From Xenophilus arseniciresistens (lineage in GTDB: Bacteria > Pseudomonadota > Gammaproteobacteria > Burkholderiales > Burkholderiaceae_C): DNA of 64,000 bases. A model generated the notes under the pieces. The model searched no databases and was not told the DNA's origin. It was given only the letters and a program-made list of their open reading frames with translations. The position numbers and the translations under genes were made by a program. Each line of letters begins with the position of its first letter. Positions within the stretch are counted from its first letter, which is position 1. The stretch spans positions 120,242-184,241 of the forward strand of contig NZ_JAQIPB010000011.1 in NCBI RefSeq assembly GCF_028023875.1, read 5' to 3'. This document shows positions 8,501-17,422 of the stretch, in pieces.

Positions 8501-11500
8501 AAAAGCTTTTGCGTCTGATCTTTCACCCCGTGCTGCTCACGCTGCTGGCCCTGTTGGTGCTGGGCGTGCTGGTCTGGTGGATCGGCCCGCTGATCAAGGT
8601 GGGCGAGCTCACGCCGCTGGCCAGCGAGCTGTCGCGCGCCATCGTCATCGGCGTGATCGTGGCGCTGGTGCTGCTGCGCTGGGCGCTGCGCCGCTGGCGC
8701 GTGCGCAGCGCCAGTCGCCACCTGACCGACGGCCTGATGCGCGCACCGGCCGCCGCGCCCGGCGTGCCTGCGCCCGCGGGCGAGCAGAAGGTGCTGGGCG
8801 ACCGCTTTGCCGAAGCCATCGCCACGCTCAAGAAGATGCGCCTGCACGCCGCGGGCAAGAAGCCCGGCTGGCGCGACTGGCTCTCGCTGTCGGGCGGCAG
8901 CTACCTGTACGACCTGCCCTGGTATGTGTTCATCGGCGCACCGGGCTCGGGCAAGACCACGGCGCTGGTCAACTCGGGCCTGTCCTTCCCGCTGGCCGAG
9001 AAGTTCGGCCCCGGCGCCATCCGCGGCGTGGGCGGCACGCGCAACTGCGACTGGTGGTTCACCGACGAGGCCGTGCTCATCGACACGGCCGGCCGCTACA
9101 CCACGCAGGACAGTCATGCCAGCGAGGACAAGAGCGCCTGGGACGGCTTCCTGGGCCTGCTCAAGAAGGCGCGCCCGCGCCGGCCGCTCAACGGCGTCTT
9201 CCTCACCGTGAGCGTGGCCGACCTGCTGAGCCAGGGCACCGAGGCGCGCAGCGCGCTGGCCGCGTCGATCCGCGCGCGGCTGCTGGAACTGGACCAGCGC
9301 CTGACCACGCGGCTGCCGGTCTATGTGCTGGTGACCAAGAGCGACCTGCTCTACGGCTTCATGGAGTACTTCGCCGACCTGGGCAAGGAACAGCGCGCGC
9401 AGGTCTTCGGCTTCACCTTGCCGCCCGAAGAGGGCTCGCAACTGGCCGAGCATGGCCTGGACGCGCCCTTCAAGCGCGAATTCGGCCTGCTGCACGAGCG
9501 GTTGAACAACGGCCTGATCGAGCGCATGCAGCAGGAAAGCGATGGCCGCCGCCGCGCCGCCATCTTCGGCTTCCCGGCGCAGTTCGCGGCCGTGGGCCCG
9601 CTGCTGTCGGATCTGCTGGACCAGGTGTTCACGGGCTCGCGCTTCGCGCAGCCGCCCTGGGTGCGCGGCGTGTACTTCACCAGCGGCACGCAGGAAGGCA
9701 GCCCCATCGACCGCGTCATGGGCACGCTGGCGCGCAGCTTCGGGCTGGAACGCGCCATGCTCGCGCCGCAGCAGGGCAGCGGGCGCAGCTACTTCCTCAC
9801 CACCCTGCTCAAGGAGGTGGTCTTCCCCGAGCAGCGCCTGGCCGGCGCCGACGTGAAGCTCGAGCGCAAGCGCCACCTGCTGCGCACCGGCGCCGTCGCG
9901 GCCATGCTGCTGGTCTCGCTGGGGCTGGCCGCGGCCTGGGGCTGGAGCGCCTGGCAGAACCTGGACTACCTCAAGGCCGTGGAGGCGCGCGTGCCGCCCA
10001 CCAAGGAGCAGTTGCAGGCGCTGCCCGCGCAGACCCACAGCCTGGTGCATGTGGCACCCGTGCTGCAGCAGCTGCGCGAGATCTGGAAGACACCCGAAAA
10101 CCGCCAGGGCGACGCCCCGCTGGGCATGACCCTGGGCCTGTACCAGGGCAACAAGCTCGATGCGGCGGCCCAGCTCGCGCACCAGCGCGCGCTCAACGAA
10201 GCCTTCCTGCCGCAGCTGGCCCTGCGCATCGAGGACCAGCTGCGCAGCGCGGGCAAGGACAACCTCGAATTCACCTACGAGGCGCTCAAGAGCTACCTCA
10301 TGATCCACCAGCCCGAGCACTTCGATGCCGAAGCGCTCAAGGCCTGGATCACGCTGGACTGGGCGCGCACGCTGGACCGCGGCCTGCCCGAAGACCAGCG
10401 CCAGCTGCTGGAGGCGCAGCTCGACGCGCTGATCGCCCAGGGCCCGCCGCGCGTGCCGCTGAAGATGGACGAGAACCTGGTGCGCAGCGTGCGCGCCATG
10501 CTGGCCAGCTACCCGGCCGAGCAGCGCATCTTCAGCCGCCTCAAGCGCCAGCGCCTGGGCCGCGACGTGCCCGCCTTCAGCGTGGCGCAGGCCGGCGGGC
10601 CGTCGGCGCCGCTGGTCTTCGAGCGCCCCAGCGGCAAGCCGCTGACTGAGGGCGTGCCGGGCCTGTTCACCTTCGACGGCTACCACAAGCGCTTCCAGAG
10701 CGAGGTGGTGGTGGTCACGGGCCTGCTGGCGGCCGAAGACCCCTGGGTGCTGGGCCAGGAAAAGAGCGCCACCGACCGCGCGCGCGACGCGGCGGCGCTG
10801 GGCCAGCTCACCGACCGCGTGCGGCGCCTGTACCTGGAGGAATACGTCAAGGTCTGGGAAGCGCTGCTGAGCGACGTGCGCCTGGTGCGCGCGAGCGGGC
10901 TGGAGAAGAACATCGAGATCGCGCGCATCCTCTCGGGCGCCGATTCGCCGCTGGCCCGCTTCCTGCGCGCGGTGGTCAAGGAAACCACGCTGATCCCGCC
11001 CGAGACCGACAAGTCCGCCGTCGACCGCGCGGCCCAGACGGTGCGCAGCACGCGCCAGGGCCTGGAAGCGCTGTTCGGCGGGGGCGGCGATGCGACGGGC
11101 GGCCGCGCGCTGCCGCCGGGCAAGCGCATCGAAAGCATCGTCGACGACCGCTTCGAGTCGCTGCGCCGGCTGGTGCTCTCGCCCGTGCCCAATGCGCCAC
11201 CGCCGCTGGACGACGCGCTCAAGCTCTTCAACGAGGTGTATGTCTACCTCACGGCGGTTGATACCGCCGTCAAGAGCCGCAGCTCGCCGCCGCCGGGCGA
11301 CGTGGCGGGCAAGCTCAAGTCCGACGCGGGCCGGCTGCCCGAGCCCGTGCGCTCCATGGTCGAGGGCCTGTCCAGCACCGGCGCGGCCCAGGCCCGCGTG
11401 GCCGAGCGCGGCAACCTGAGCCAGGACCTGCAGCCGGTGGCCGAGTTCTGCCGCCGCGCCATCGCCGGCCGCTACCCCTTCGTGGAAAGCAGCAGCCTCG

Positions 11501-12108
11501 ACGTGCTGCCCGAGGACTTCGGCCAGATGTTCGGCCCCGGCGGGCTGATGGACGACTTCTTCCAGAAGCGGCTGGCGCAGCTGGTGGACACCAGCCGCCG
11601 CCCCTGGCGCTACAAGCCGGTGGCCGAGCAGGGCGCCATCTCCACCGCGGCGCTGCGCCAGTTCGAGCGCGCCGACCTGATCAAGCAGGTGTTCTTCCGC
11701 AGCGGCGGCCGCGTGCCCGGCCTGCGGCTGGACTTCCGGCCGATCGAGATGGACGCCGGCATCACGCAGTTCTCGCTCGACGTGGACGGCCAGATCGTCA
11801 AGTACGCACACGGCCCCATCGTGCCCATGACCGTGCAGTGGCCCGGCCCGCGCAACACCAACCAGGTGCGGCTGAACATCCAGCCGCCCACCTCGTCCGG
11901 CACTTCGGGCATGACCACCGACGGCCCCTGGGCGCTGTTCAAGACCCTGGACCGCGGCCAGCTCGCGCCCGGGGACGCGCCCGAGAAATTCATCATCACC
12001 TTCCAGCTCGATTCGCGGCGCACGCGCTTCGAGGTCACCACCAACAGCGTGCGGCATCCGATCCGCATGCCCGAGCTGCGCGAGTTCGCGTGCCCGGAGG
12101 GGCTGTGA
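8497..12108 (+). CDS. tssM: T6SS membrane-complex protein TssM (IcmF/VasK)
   Basis: TssM spans the envelope and contacts TssJ and TssL. This copy has 1203 residues. Membrane segments lie near residues 10-30 and 48-63, followed by a cytoplasmic NTPase-like domain with an intact Walker A (GAPGSGKTT, about 147-155) and switch-like VLIDTAGRYTTQ. Next comes the IcmF core (NGVFLTVSVADLL, LPVYVLVTKSDLLYGF), a third membrane segment near 467-487 (AVAAMLLVSLGLAAAWGW), and a long periplasmic region ending in the IcmF C-terminal domain (QFSLDVDGQIVKYAHGP). It overlaps tssL (8497-8500) and tagF (shared TGATG at 12106-12110). The intact nucleotide site contrasts with the degenerate paralogue at 52562-53599. 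Confidence 0.97.
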   Translation: MKKLLRLIFHPVLLTLLALLVLGVLVWWIGPLIKVGELTPLASELSRAIVIGVIVALVLLRWALRRWRVRSASRHLTDGLMRAPAAAPGVPAPAGEQKVLGDRFAEAIATLKKMRLHAAGKKPGWRDWLSLSGGSYLYDLPWYVFIGAPGSGKTTALVNSGLSFPLAEKFGPGAIRGVGGTRNCDWWFTDEAVLIDTAGRYTTQDSHASEDKSAWDGFLGLLKKARPRRPLNGVFLTVSVADLLSQGTEARSALAASIRARLLELDQRLTTRLPVYVLVTKSDLLYGFMEYFADLGKEQRAQVFGFTLPPEEGSQLAEHGLDAPFKREFGLLHERLNNGLIERMQQESDGRRRAAIFGFPAQFAAVGPLLSDLLDQVFTGSRFAQPPWVRGVYFTSGTQEGSPIDRVMGTLARSFGLERAMLAPQQGSGRSYFLTTLLKEVVFPEQRLAGADVKLERKRHLLRTGAVAAMLLVSLGLAAAWGWSAWQNLDYLKAVEARVPPTKEQLQALPAQTHSLVHVAPVLQQLREIWKTPENRQGDAPLGMTLGLYQGNKLDAAAQLAHQRALNEAFLPQLALRIEDQLRSAGKDNLEFTYEALKSYLMIHQPEHFDAEALKAWITLDWARTLDRGLPEDQRQLLEAQLDALIAQGPPRVPLKMDENLVRSVRAMLASYPAEQRIFSRLKRQRLGRDVPAFSVAQAGGPSAPLVFERPSGKPLTEGVPGLFTFDGYHKRFQSEVVVVTGLLAAEDPWVLGQEKSATDRARDAAALGQLTDRVRRLYLEEYVKVWEALLSDVRLVRASGLEKNIEIARILSGADSPLARFLRAVVKETTLIPPETDKSAVDRAAQTVRSTRQGLEALFGGGGDATGGRALPPGKRIESIVDDRFESLRRLVLSPVPNAPPPLDDALKLFNEVYVYLTAVDTAVKSRSSPPPGDVAGKLKSDAGRLPEPVRSMVEGLSSTGAAQARVAERGNLSQDLQPVAEFCRRAIAGRYPFVESSSLDVLPEDFGQMFGPGGLMDDFFQKRLAQLVDTSRRPWRYKPVAEQGAISTAALRQFERADLIKQVFFRSGGRVPGLRLDFRPIEMDAGITQFSLDVDGQIVKYAHGPIVPMTVQWPGPRNTNQVRLNIQPPTSSGTSGMTTDGPWALFKTLDRGQLAPGDAPEKFIITFQLDSRRTRFEVTTNSVRHPIRMPELREFACPEGL

Positions 12109-12749
12109 TGGGGGTCTTCGGCCTTCCGGGCGCGCTGGCCGACCAGGGCCAGCCCCCGGGCTGGTTCGGCAAGCTGCCGGGCATGGGCGACTTCGCCCAT
12201 CGCCGCCTGCCCGAGGCCTTCCGCGAGCGCTGGGACCAGTGGCTGCAGACCGGCCTGCTGCAGCTGCGCCACCAGCGCGCCGACTGGACGGCACGCTACC
12301 TCGAAAGCCCGCTGTGGTTCTTCGTGCTGGGCGCGCAGGTGGCCGGGCCGCGGCCCTGGCTGGGCGTGCTGATGCCCTCGGTCGACGGGGTGGGGCGCTA
12401 CTTTCCCTTCACCATCGCCTGCGAACTGGCGCTGCCGCTGCACAGCCTGCCGGCCGCGCAGTGGCCCGGCATCGCGCGCTGGTGGCAGCACGCGGCGCGC
12501 TGCGCGCTGACGGCGCTGGACCAGGACCTGGACGCCGCGGGCATCGACGCGCTGCTGGCCCAGGTGCCGCCCGACGACCTGCCGGCCGCCGACGCGCCCC
12601 CGGCCTGGCCCGAGGACGGCCAGTCGCTGTGGCTCACCGACCTGAGCGACCCCCAGGCCCCTTCGCTGCGCACCGCCGCCCTGCCGCGCCACGCGCGCTT
12701 CGAGCGGCTTTTTGGTTTTGACGACGCGGCCGATGCGCTGCACTCCTGA
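12108..12749 (+). CDS. tagF: T6SS regulatory protein TagF
   Basis: A 213-residue protein beginning MGVFGLPGALADQGQPPGWF. The stretch GWFGKLPGMGDFAHRRLPEA is the signature of the TagF (BMA_A0400/DUF2094) family, in which KLPxxGDF is conserved. TagF proteins repress T6SS assembly post-translationally, in many systems by acting on the FHA protein. The ATG overlaps the tssM stop and the GTG start of the kinase gene follows after 15 bases, so these are one transcriptional unit. Kinase, phosphatase and FHA genes in the same cluster support a threonine-phosphorylation control circuit. Confidence 0.92.
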   Translation: MGVFGLPGALADQGQPPGWFGKLPGMGDFAHRRLPEAFRERWDQWLQTGLLQLRHQRADWTARYLESPLWFFVLGAQVAGPRPWLGVLMPSVDGVGRYFPFTIACELALPLHSLPAAQWPGIARWWQHAARCALTALDQDLDAAGIDALLAQVPPDDLPAADAPPAWPEDGQSLWLTDLSDPQAPSLRTAALPRHARFERLFGFDDAADALHS

Positions 12750-12764
12750 CTTCCGAGCCCGCCT

Positions 12765-14651
12765 GTGACCGACGCACCCCGCCCCCCCCACGATCCACCG
12801 CCTTCGGACGACGCCCACGCGCCGACCCGGGTGATGACCGGGCGCGGGCGCGAAGACTTCCAGAGCCAGCCCGCGGCCGGCGCCGCCACCACCGTTGCCG
12901 CCGCGGCGCCCGCGCCCGCGCGCGCCCCGGCGCCGCTGGTGGATGCGGGCACGCTGCCACCGGGCAGCCGCATGGCCGAATTCGAGATCACGCACCTGAT
13001 CGGGCAGGGTGGCTTCGGCGCCGTGTACGAGGCCTGGGACCACACGCTCGAACGCACGGTGGCCATCAAGGAATACCTGCCCACCTCGCTGTCCACGCGC
13101 GGCGGCGACGGCACCGTGACGCCGCTGTCGGACAAGCACCGCGAGACCTTCGAGCTGGGCATGCGCAGCTTCATCAACGAAGCGCGGCTGCTGGCCCAGT
13201 TCGACCATCCCTCGCTGCTGAAGGTCTACCGCTTCTGGGAGGACAACGGCACCACCTACATGGTGATGCCGCTGTACCGCGGCCAGACGCTGCGCCAGAC
13301 CCTCGCCGACAAGCCCAACGTGGACGAAGGCTGGCTGCTGCGCATCATGGACGGCGTGACGCAGGCGCTGGCCGTGATGCACAACGCCAACTGCTACCAC
13401 CGCGACATCGCGCCCGACAACATCCTGCTGCTCGAAGGCACGGGCAAGCCGGTGGTGCTGGACTTCGGCGCCGCGCGCCGCGTGATCAGCGACAAGACGC
13501 AGGCCATCACCGTCATCCTCAAGCCCGGCTACGCGCCGGTCGAGCAGTACGCCGAGATGCCCGACATGACGCAGGGCGCCTGGACCGACGTCTATGCGCT
13601 GGCGGCCGTGATGCACGTGGCCGTGTGCGGGCGCGCGCCACCGCCCTCGGTGGCGCGCATCATGTCCGACACCTACGTGCCCCTGGCCGGCAACGAGCTG
13701 CTGCGCCAGCGCTACAGCCAGCGGCTGCTGGAAACCATCGACCACGGCCTGGCGGTGCGCCCCGAGCAGCGCCCGCAGTCCATGCTGGAGCTGCGCGCCG
13801 AGCTGGGCCTGGAAGAGACCACCACCATCGCGCCCCTGCGCGCCGCAGGCCCGCGCACCGTGCCCGGCGCCCATGGCGCGCGCGCGCCGGCCAGCCCGCC
13901 GCGCCCGGCCGCGGGCAGCGGCCCCGCGGCTGCACCGGCCCCGCGCAGCAAGGCGCTGGCAGGCGCGCTCATCGGCGTGGCGGGCGTGGCGCTGCTGGCC
14001 GGTGGTGCCTGGTGGTGGATGCAGGGCCGCGCGCCGGCCGACGCCCCTGCGCCCGCCGTGGCCCAGGCGCCGGTGGCCGCGCCCGTGGATGTGGCGCCGG
14101 CCCCGCCGCCGCCCGCGCCGCCGCCGCCACCGCCGGTGCGGCGCACGCCCCTGCAATCGCTGCAGGCGCTGGGCGCCAGCGCCACGCCGGGCTTCACCGT
14201 GCAGGCTTCGGCCGTGAAGCCCGAGGTTGAGGTGGGCAAGGACAAGCTGGGCTTCGAGCTGCGCAGCAACCGCGAAGGCTATGTCTACGTCTACCTGCTG
14301 GCCAGCGGGGGCGAGATGTTCATGCTCTTCCCCAACCTGCTGGACAAGTACAACAAGATCAACGCCAACCAGACGCTCACGCTGCCGCGCGCCTCCTGGC
14401 CCATGAACGCGGGCGGCCCGCCGGGCACCAACCACTTCGCGGTGGTGGTGAGCCAGCACGAGCGCGACTTCAGCGAGGCCGGCATGCAGACCGACGGCGT
14501 GTTCCCGCAGTTCCCGCTGCCCGTGCTCTCGGCGCTGGAGGCCGCCAGCCCCGGCAAGCCCACGCCGCTGCTGGGCAAGCCGCAGTGCCCGCCGGGCCAG
14601 GCCTGCACCGATGCCTTCGGCGTGGCCGGTTTCAAAATCGTCGAGCGGTGA
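12765..14651 (+). CDS. ppkA: PpkA-type serine/threonine kinase with C-terminal DUF4384 domain
   Basis: A 628-residue membrane kinase starting at GTG 12765. A Pro/Ala-rich N-terminus precedes a Hanks-type kinase domain (about 72-350): glycine loop LIGQGGFGAVYEAWD, ATP-binding Lys102 in VAIKEY, catalytic Asp214 in YHRDIAPDN, DFG at 233-235. The catalytic loop has RDIAPDN rather than RDLKPxN, a variant seen in many bacterial kinases. After a Pro/Ala linker comes one membrane segment (about 397-420) and a periplasmic DUF4384-like domain (about 475-580: LGFELRSNREGYVYVYLL, EMFMLFPN). Related PpkA kinases start the threonine-phosphorylation cascade that activates T6SS through an FHA protein; the PP2C gene at 47289 is its likely antagonist. 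Confidence 0.9.
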   Translation: MTDAPRPPHDPPPSDDAHAPTRVMTGRGREDFQSQPAAGAATTVAAAAPAPARAPAPLVDAGTLPPGSRMAEFEITHLIGQGGFGAVYEAWDHTLERTVAIKEYLPTSLSTRGGDGTVTPLSDKHRETFELGMRSFINEARLLAQFDHPSLLKVYRFWEDNGTTYMVMPLYRGQTLRQTLADKPNVDEGWLLRIMDGVTQALAVMHNANCYHRDIAPDNILLLEGTGKPVVLDFGAARRVISDKTQAITVILKPGYAPVEQYAEMPDMTQGAWTDVYALAAVMHVAVCGRAPPPSVARIMSDTYVPLAGNELLRQRYSQRLLETIDHGLAVRPEQRPQSMLELRAELGLEETTTIAPLRAAGPRTVPGAHGARAPASPPRPAAGSGPAAAPAPRSKALAGALIGVAGVALLAGGAWWWMQGRAPADAPAPAVAQAPVAAPVDVAPAPPPPAPPPPPPVRRTPLQSLQALGASATPGFTVQASAVKPEVEVGKDKLGFELRSNREGYVYVYLLASGGEMFMLFPNLLDKYNKINANQTLTLPRASWPMNAGGPPGTNHFAVVVSQHERDFSEAGMQTDGVFPQFPLPVLSALEAASPGKPTPLLGKPQCPPGQACTDAFGVAGFKIVER

Positions 14652-14669
14652 TCGTCTTGGACATGAAAC

Positions 14670-14775
14670 ACACCCCGGGCGGCGTCGCCGCTCCCCGCTC
14701 TTGTTCGGGAGGGGAGTGCGCCAACGGGTCCGGCAACGCCGGGCCTTCGGGCGCCCTGAGGGCTTCGCTGCGCTT
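14670..14775. repeat. Dispersed structured intergenic repeat, copy A
   Basis: The stretch between ppkA and mltA aligns along its length with 16478-16580. Shared landmarks include a C-rich/G-rich stem (CTCCCC at 14691-14696 with GGGGAG at 14711-14716), a small CCGGC/GCCGG hairpin near 14730-14742, and the tail GCCCTGAGGGCTTCGCTGCG. No coding potential is seen. I recall repeats of this shape between genes of Comamonadaceae, but no search was run. Confidence 0.7.
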
Positions 14776-14841
14776 GCCTGCTGGCTGGCAGCGCCTGTTC
14801 CATCTGATGCCGGCGGCGCATGCCCCGGTCGGGAGCGCACC

Positions 14842-16461
14842 ATGATCAATCCCCCTCTTTCGTCTGCTTCCCTGCCGCGCGCCGCGCGGGCTGCCGTGGC
14901 CCTGGCCGCCATGGCGCTGGCCGGCTGCGCCTGGCGGCCCGAGCCGGTGCCGGAGCGCCCGCCCGCGCCCGCACCGCAGGCCGCAGCACCGGCCCCCGCG
15001 CCCGCACCCGTGGCTGCCCCGGCCCCGGCGCCGGCTGCCGCCACCGGCGGCGGCAACGTGGCCGGCCAGGCGCGCACCTTCTCGACCCAGCTGGCCACCT
15101 ACACCGCCGTCAGCTTCGACACCCTGCCGGGCTGGGCCCGCGACGATTTCTCCGAGACCTGGCCCGCCTTCCTCGAAAGCTGCCGCGTGCTCACGCGCCG
15201 TGGCGAGCAGTGGCAGAACCTGTGCTCGCGCGCGCGCGCCGTCAACGCCAAGAGCGATCCGGCCATCCGCAGCTTCTATGAAAGCGAATTCGCGGCCTAC
15301 CAGATCCGCGACGACGACCGCCGTCCCGACGGCGTGGTCACCGGCTACTTCGAGCCCGAGATCGAAGGCAGCCGCACCTATTCGCCGCCCTTCATCTACC
15401 CGGTCTACGGCGAGCCCCAGGACATGGTCTTCCTCGACACGCGCCGCCTGCCGGCCGGCCGCGGCACCGTCGCCGCGCGGGTGGAAGACCGCAAGGTCGT
15501 GATCCAGCAGGGCCTTTCCACGCGCGACATGGGTGCGCCGGGCCTGCTGGCGCTCGATCTGTCCACCGTGATCCGCGACACGCTGGACCGCAAGATGCGC
15601 CTGCGCGTCGAAGGCCGCCAGCTGCTGCCCTACTTCACGCGCGAAGAGATCGAAACGCGCGGCGCTCCCAACGCGCGCGTGCTGGCCTTCGTGAGCAACG
15701 CCAATGCGCTGTACGAGATGCAGATCCAGGGCTCGGGCCGCATCCGCCTGACCAATGGCGACGTGATCCGCCTGGGCTATGCCGAGCAGAACGGCCAGCC
15801 CTTCCGCCCCACGCTGGCCAGCAACAGCGGCCGCGGCGGCAAACAGGCCGTGCGCACGCGCGGCTCCACCATCGAGCTGGAAGTGGACGACGGCGAGGAC
15901 AGCGACATCGGCGACGTGGGCGCGGTGCGCACGCGTGGCTTCACGCTGGCGCGGCCCGTGGCCAGCGGCGCCGTGGTGGTGCCCGGGCGCAAGGCCGCCG
16001 GCCCGGTCACGGGCTCGGGCATCAAGGACCCGAGCTATGTGTTCTTCAAGGAAATGCAGGCCGGCGCGGGCCCGCAGAGCGGCCCGGTCGGTGCGCTGGG
16101 CGTGCCGCTGCAGGCCGGCCGCTCCATCGCGGTGGACCCGCGCAGCACGCCGCTGGGCTACCCGGTCTTCGTCTCCACCCGCATGCCCGGCGCCAATGCG
16201 CCCACCCAGCGCCTGACCATCGCGCAGGACACCGGCGGCGCCATCCGCGGCGCGGTGCGGGCCGACTATTTCTTCGGCTACGGCCAGCAGGCCGCCAACC
16301 AGGCGCGGCGCATGAAGGAGCGCGGCAACATGTGGATCCTGCTGCCGCGCGGCCAGCAGGTGGCTGCGGCGGCCGTCGGCACGCAAGGCGGCATCCGCAC
16401 GCGCGGTGCGGCGCTGGCCGGCTGCCTGGTCCCCGACGAAGAAAGCTGTGTGGATGAATGA
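14842..16461 (+). CDS. mltA: MltA-type lytic transglycosylase lipoprotein, atypical middle region
   Basis: MltA enzymes cleave the glycan strands of peptidoglycan from the outer membrane. This 539-residue protein has a signal peptide with lipobox LAGC (Cys near residue 29) and a Pro/Ala tether. The MltA domain shows GYFEPEIEGSR, EMQIQGSGRIRL and GYAEQNGQPF. The 3D barrel shows AGRSIAVDPRSTPLG and IAQDTGGAIRGAVRADYF, so the catalytic Asp of AQDxGGAIRG is kept. Between the two lobes (about residues 325-392) the usual MltA segment with QAIRAW is missing and replaced by an acidic, glycine-rich stretch. The motif [VI]RTRG occurs three times (DNA at about 15850, 15925 and 16392). Its place inside a T6SS operon suggests it opens the cell wall for the membrane complex. 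Confidence 0.88.
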   Translation: MINPPLSSASLPRAARAAVALAAMALAGCAWRPEPVPERPPAPAPQAAAPAPAPAPVAAPAPAPAAATGGGNVAGQARTFSTQLATYTAVSFDTLPGWARDDFSETWPAFLESCRVLTRRGEQWQNLCSRARAVNAKSDPAIRSFYESEFAAYQIRDDDRRPDGVVTGYFEPEIEGSRTYSPPFIYPVYGEPQDMVFLDTRRLPAGRGTVAARVEDRKVVIQQGLSTRDMGAPGLLALDLSTVIRDTLDRKMRLRVEGRQLLPYFTREEIETRGAPNARVLAFVSNANALYEMQIQGSGRIRLTNGDVIRLGYAEQNGQPFRPTLASNSGRGGKQAVRTRGSTIELEVDDGEDSDIGDVGAVRTRGFTLARPVASGAVVVPGRKAAGPVTGSGIKDPSYVFFKEMQAGAGPQSGPVGALGVPLQAGRSIAVDPRSTPLGYPVFVSTRMPGANAPTQRLTIAQDTGGAIRGAVRADYFFGYGQQAANQARRMKERGNMWILLPRGQQVAAAAVGTQGGIRTRGAALAGCLVPDEESCVDE

Positions 16462-16477
16462 CCGCGAACAACCCCCC

Positions 16478-16580
16478 AGGCCGCTTCGCGGCTCCCCCCT
16501 TCTGCTGCGCGAAGGGGGGCGCACCCAACGGTCCGGCAAAGCCGGCCCCGTGGGTGCCCTGAGGACTTCGCTGCGCTCGT
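16478..16580. repeat. Dispersed structured intergenic repeat, copy B
   Basis: Second copy of the repeat at 14670-14775, here between mltA and the sigma-like gene. It contains a perfect nine-pair stem (CCCCCCTTC at 16494-16502 with GAAGGGGGG at 16511-16519), a CCGGC-AAA-GCCGG hairpin near 16532-16544, and the tail GCCCTGAGGACTTCGCTGCG. The two copies bracket mltA. Confidence 0.72.
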
Positions 16581-16630
16581 CGGCTTGGATCGCGGCCTTC
16601 GGGCGCACTGCCATTTAAGAAGACGCTCGC

Positions 16631-17389
16631 ATGCAATCCGCCCTGTCCCCCGATGACAGCGCCGAGCTGGTGCGGCTGTGGCAGCACCGGCAGGCACTGG
16701 CGCCTTCGCAGATGGGGCGGCTCTACACCATCGTGGGCGGCGCGCTGGGTGGCTGCCATCCGCCCGAACTGCAGGCGCTGGGCGAAAGCCGGCAGGAGCT
16801 GGTGGCGCAGTTCATCTACATCAAGGTGCTGCGCCTGGACGTGGACCCCGACGACGGCGAGGACGGCGAGCCCGCGCCCAAGACGCGCGGCAGCCACAGC
16901 GCGCCGTCCACCGCCTTCGCGCTGTGCGCCTATTTCCGCCGCTACCTGATCGACTGCACGCGCGCCAGCTCCTTCCGGCGCAAGCTGTCCATCGGCGACG
17001 AGGTCAACGACGCGCAGCTCGAAGCCCAGCTGGGCGAGCACGAGGACGAGGATGCCTGCCTGCGCGAGCATGGGCTGTCGGCCGCGCGCGTGGCCGCTGC
17101 GGCGCGCGCCTTCATTGCCGCGCTGGACGAGCCCGAGCGCCTGCTGCTGTGCGAGGGCTTTGGCCAGGAGGCCCCGCTGTCGGGCGTGGCCGCGCGCCAT
17201 GCCATCGCCTCCTACCACTACCGCGCAGGCCGGCTGGGGCTGGTGCACAAGCGCGAAGCCCTGCCCGCCGACTACGGCAAGACCGCCATCGGCCGCTGGT
17301 TGCAGGAGGAGCTGGGCATCGCGCTGGTGCCCGACAACGTCGATGCGATCCTGGCGGTTTTCAAAATTCTGGGCGCCGAAGCGTCTTAG
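16631..17389 (+). CDS. Sigma-70-like protein, uncertain
   Basis: A 252-residue soluble protein with no family I can name firmly. Two parts resemble ECF sigma factors. The segment ALCAYFRRYLIDCTRASSFR with the basic residues after it is like region 2. The segment LDEPERLLLCEGFGQEAPLS followed by VAARHAIASYHYRAGRL is like a region-4 helix-turn-helix. The similarity is weak and DNA binding is inferred. The next gene encodes a single-pass membrane protein whose C-terminus looks like that of anti-sigma factors, and the third a caspase-like protease; the trio looks like one unit. The ATG at 16631 follows copy B of the dispersed repeat by about 50 bases. Confidence 0.55.
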   Translation: MQSALSPDDSAELVRLWQHRQALAPSQMGRLYTIVGGALGGCHPPELQALGESRQELVAQFIYIKVLRLDVDPDDGEDGEPAPKTRGSHSAPSTAFALCAYFRRYLIDCTRASSFRRKLSIGDEVNDAQLEAQLGEHEDEDACLREHGLSAARVAAAARAFIAALDEPERLLLCEGFGQEAPLSGVAARHAIASYHYRAGRLGLVHKREALPADYGKTAIGRWLQEELGIALVPDNVDAILAVFKILGAEAS

Positions 17390-17422
17390 ACCTGAAGTCA
17401 TAGCCATTTCAGGACATACGCA

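Noticed and set aside
7711..12294. Very long open frame on the minus strand (over 1500 codons) across tssL, tssM and tagF.
   Set aside because: It is antisense to proteins with clear family motifs; the Ala/Arg/His/Gln-rich translation is the usual shadow of high-GC coding DNA.
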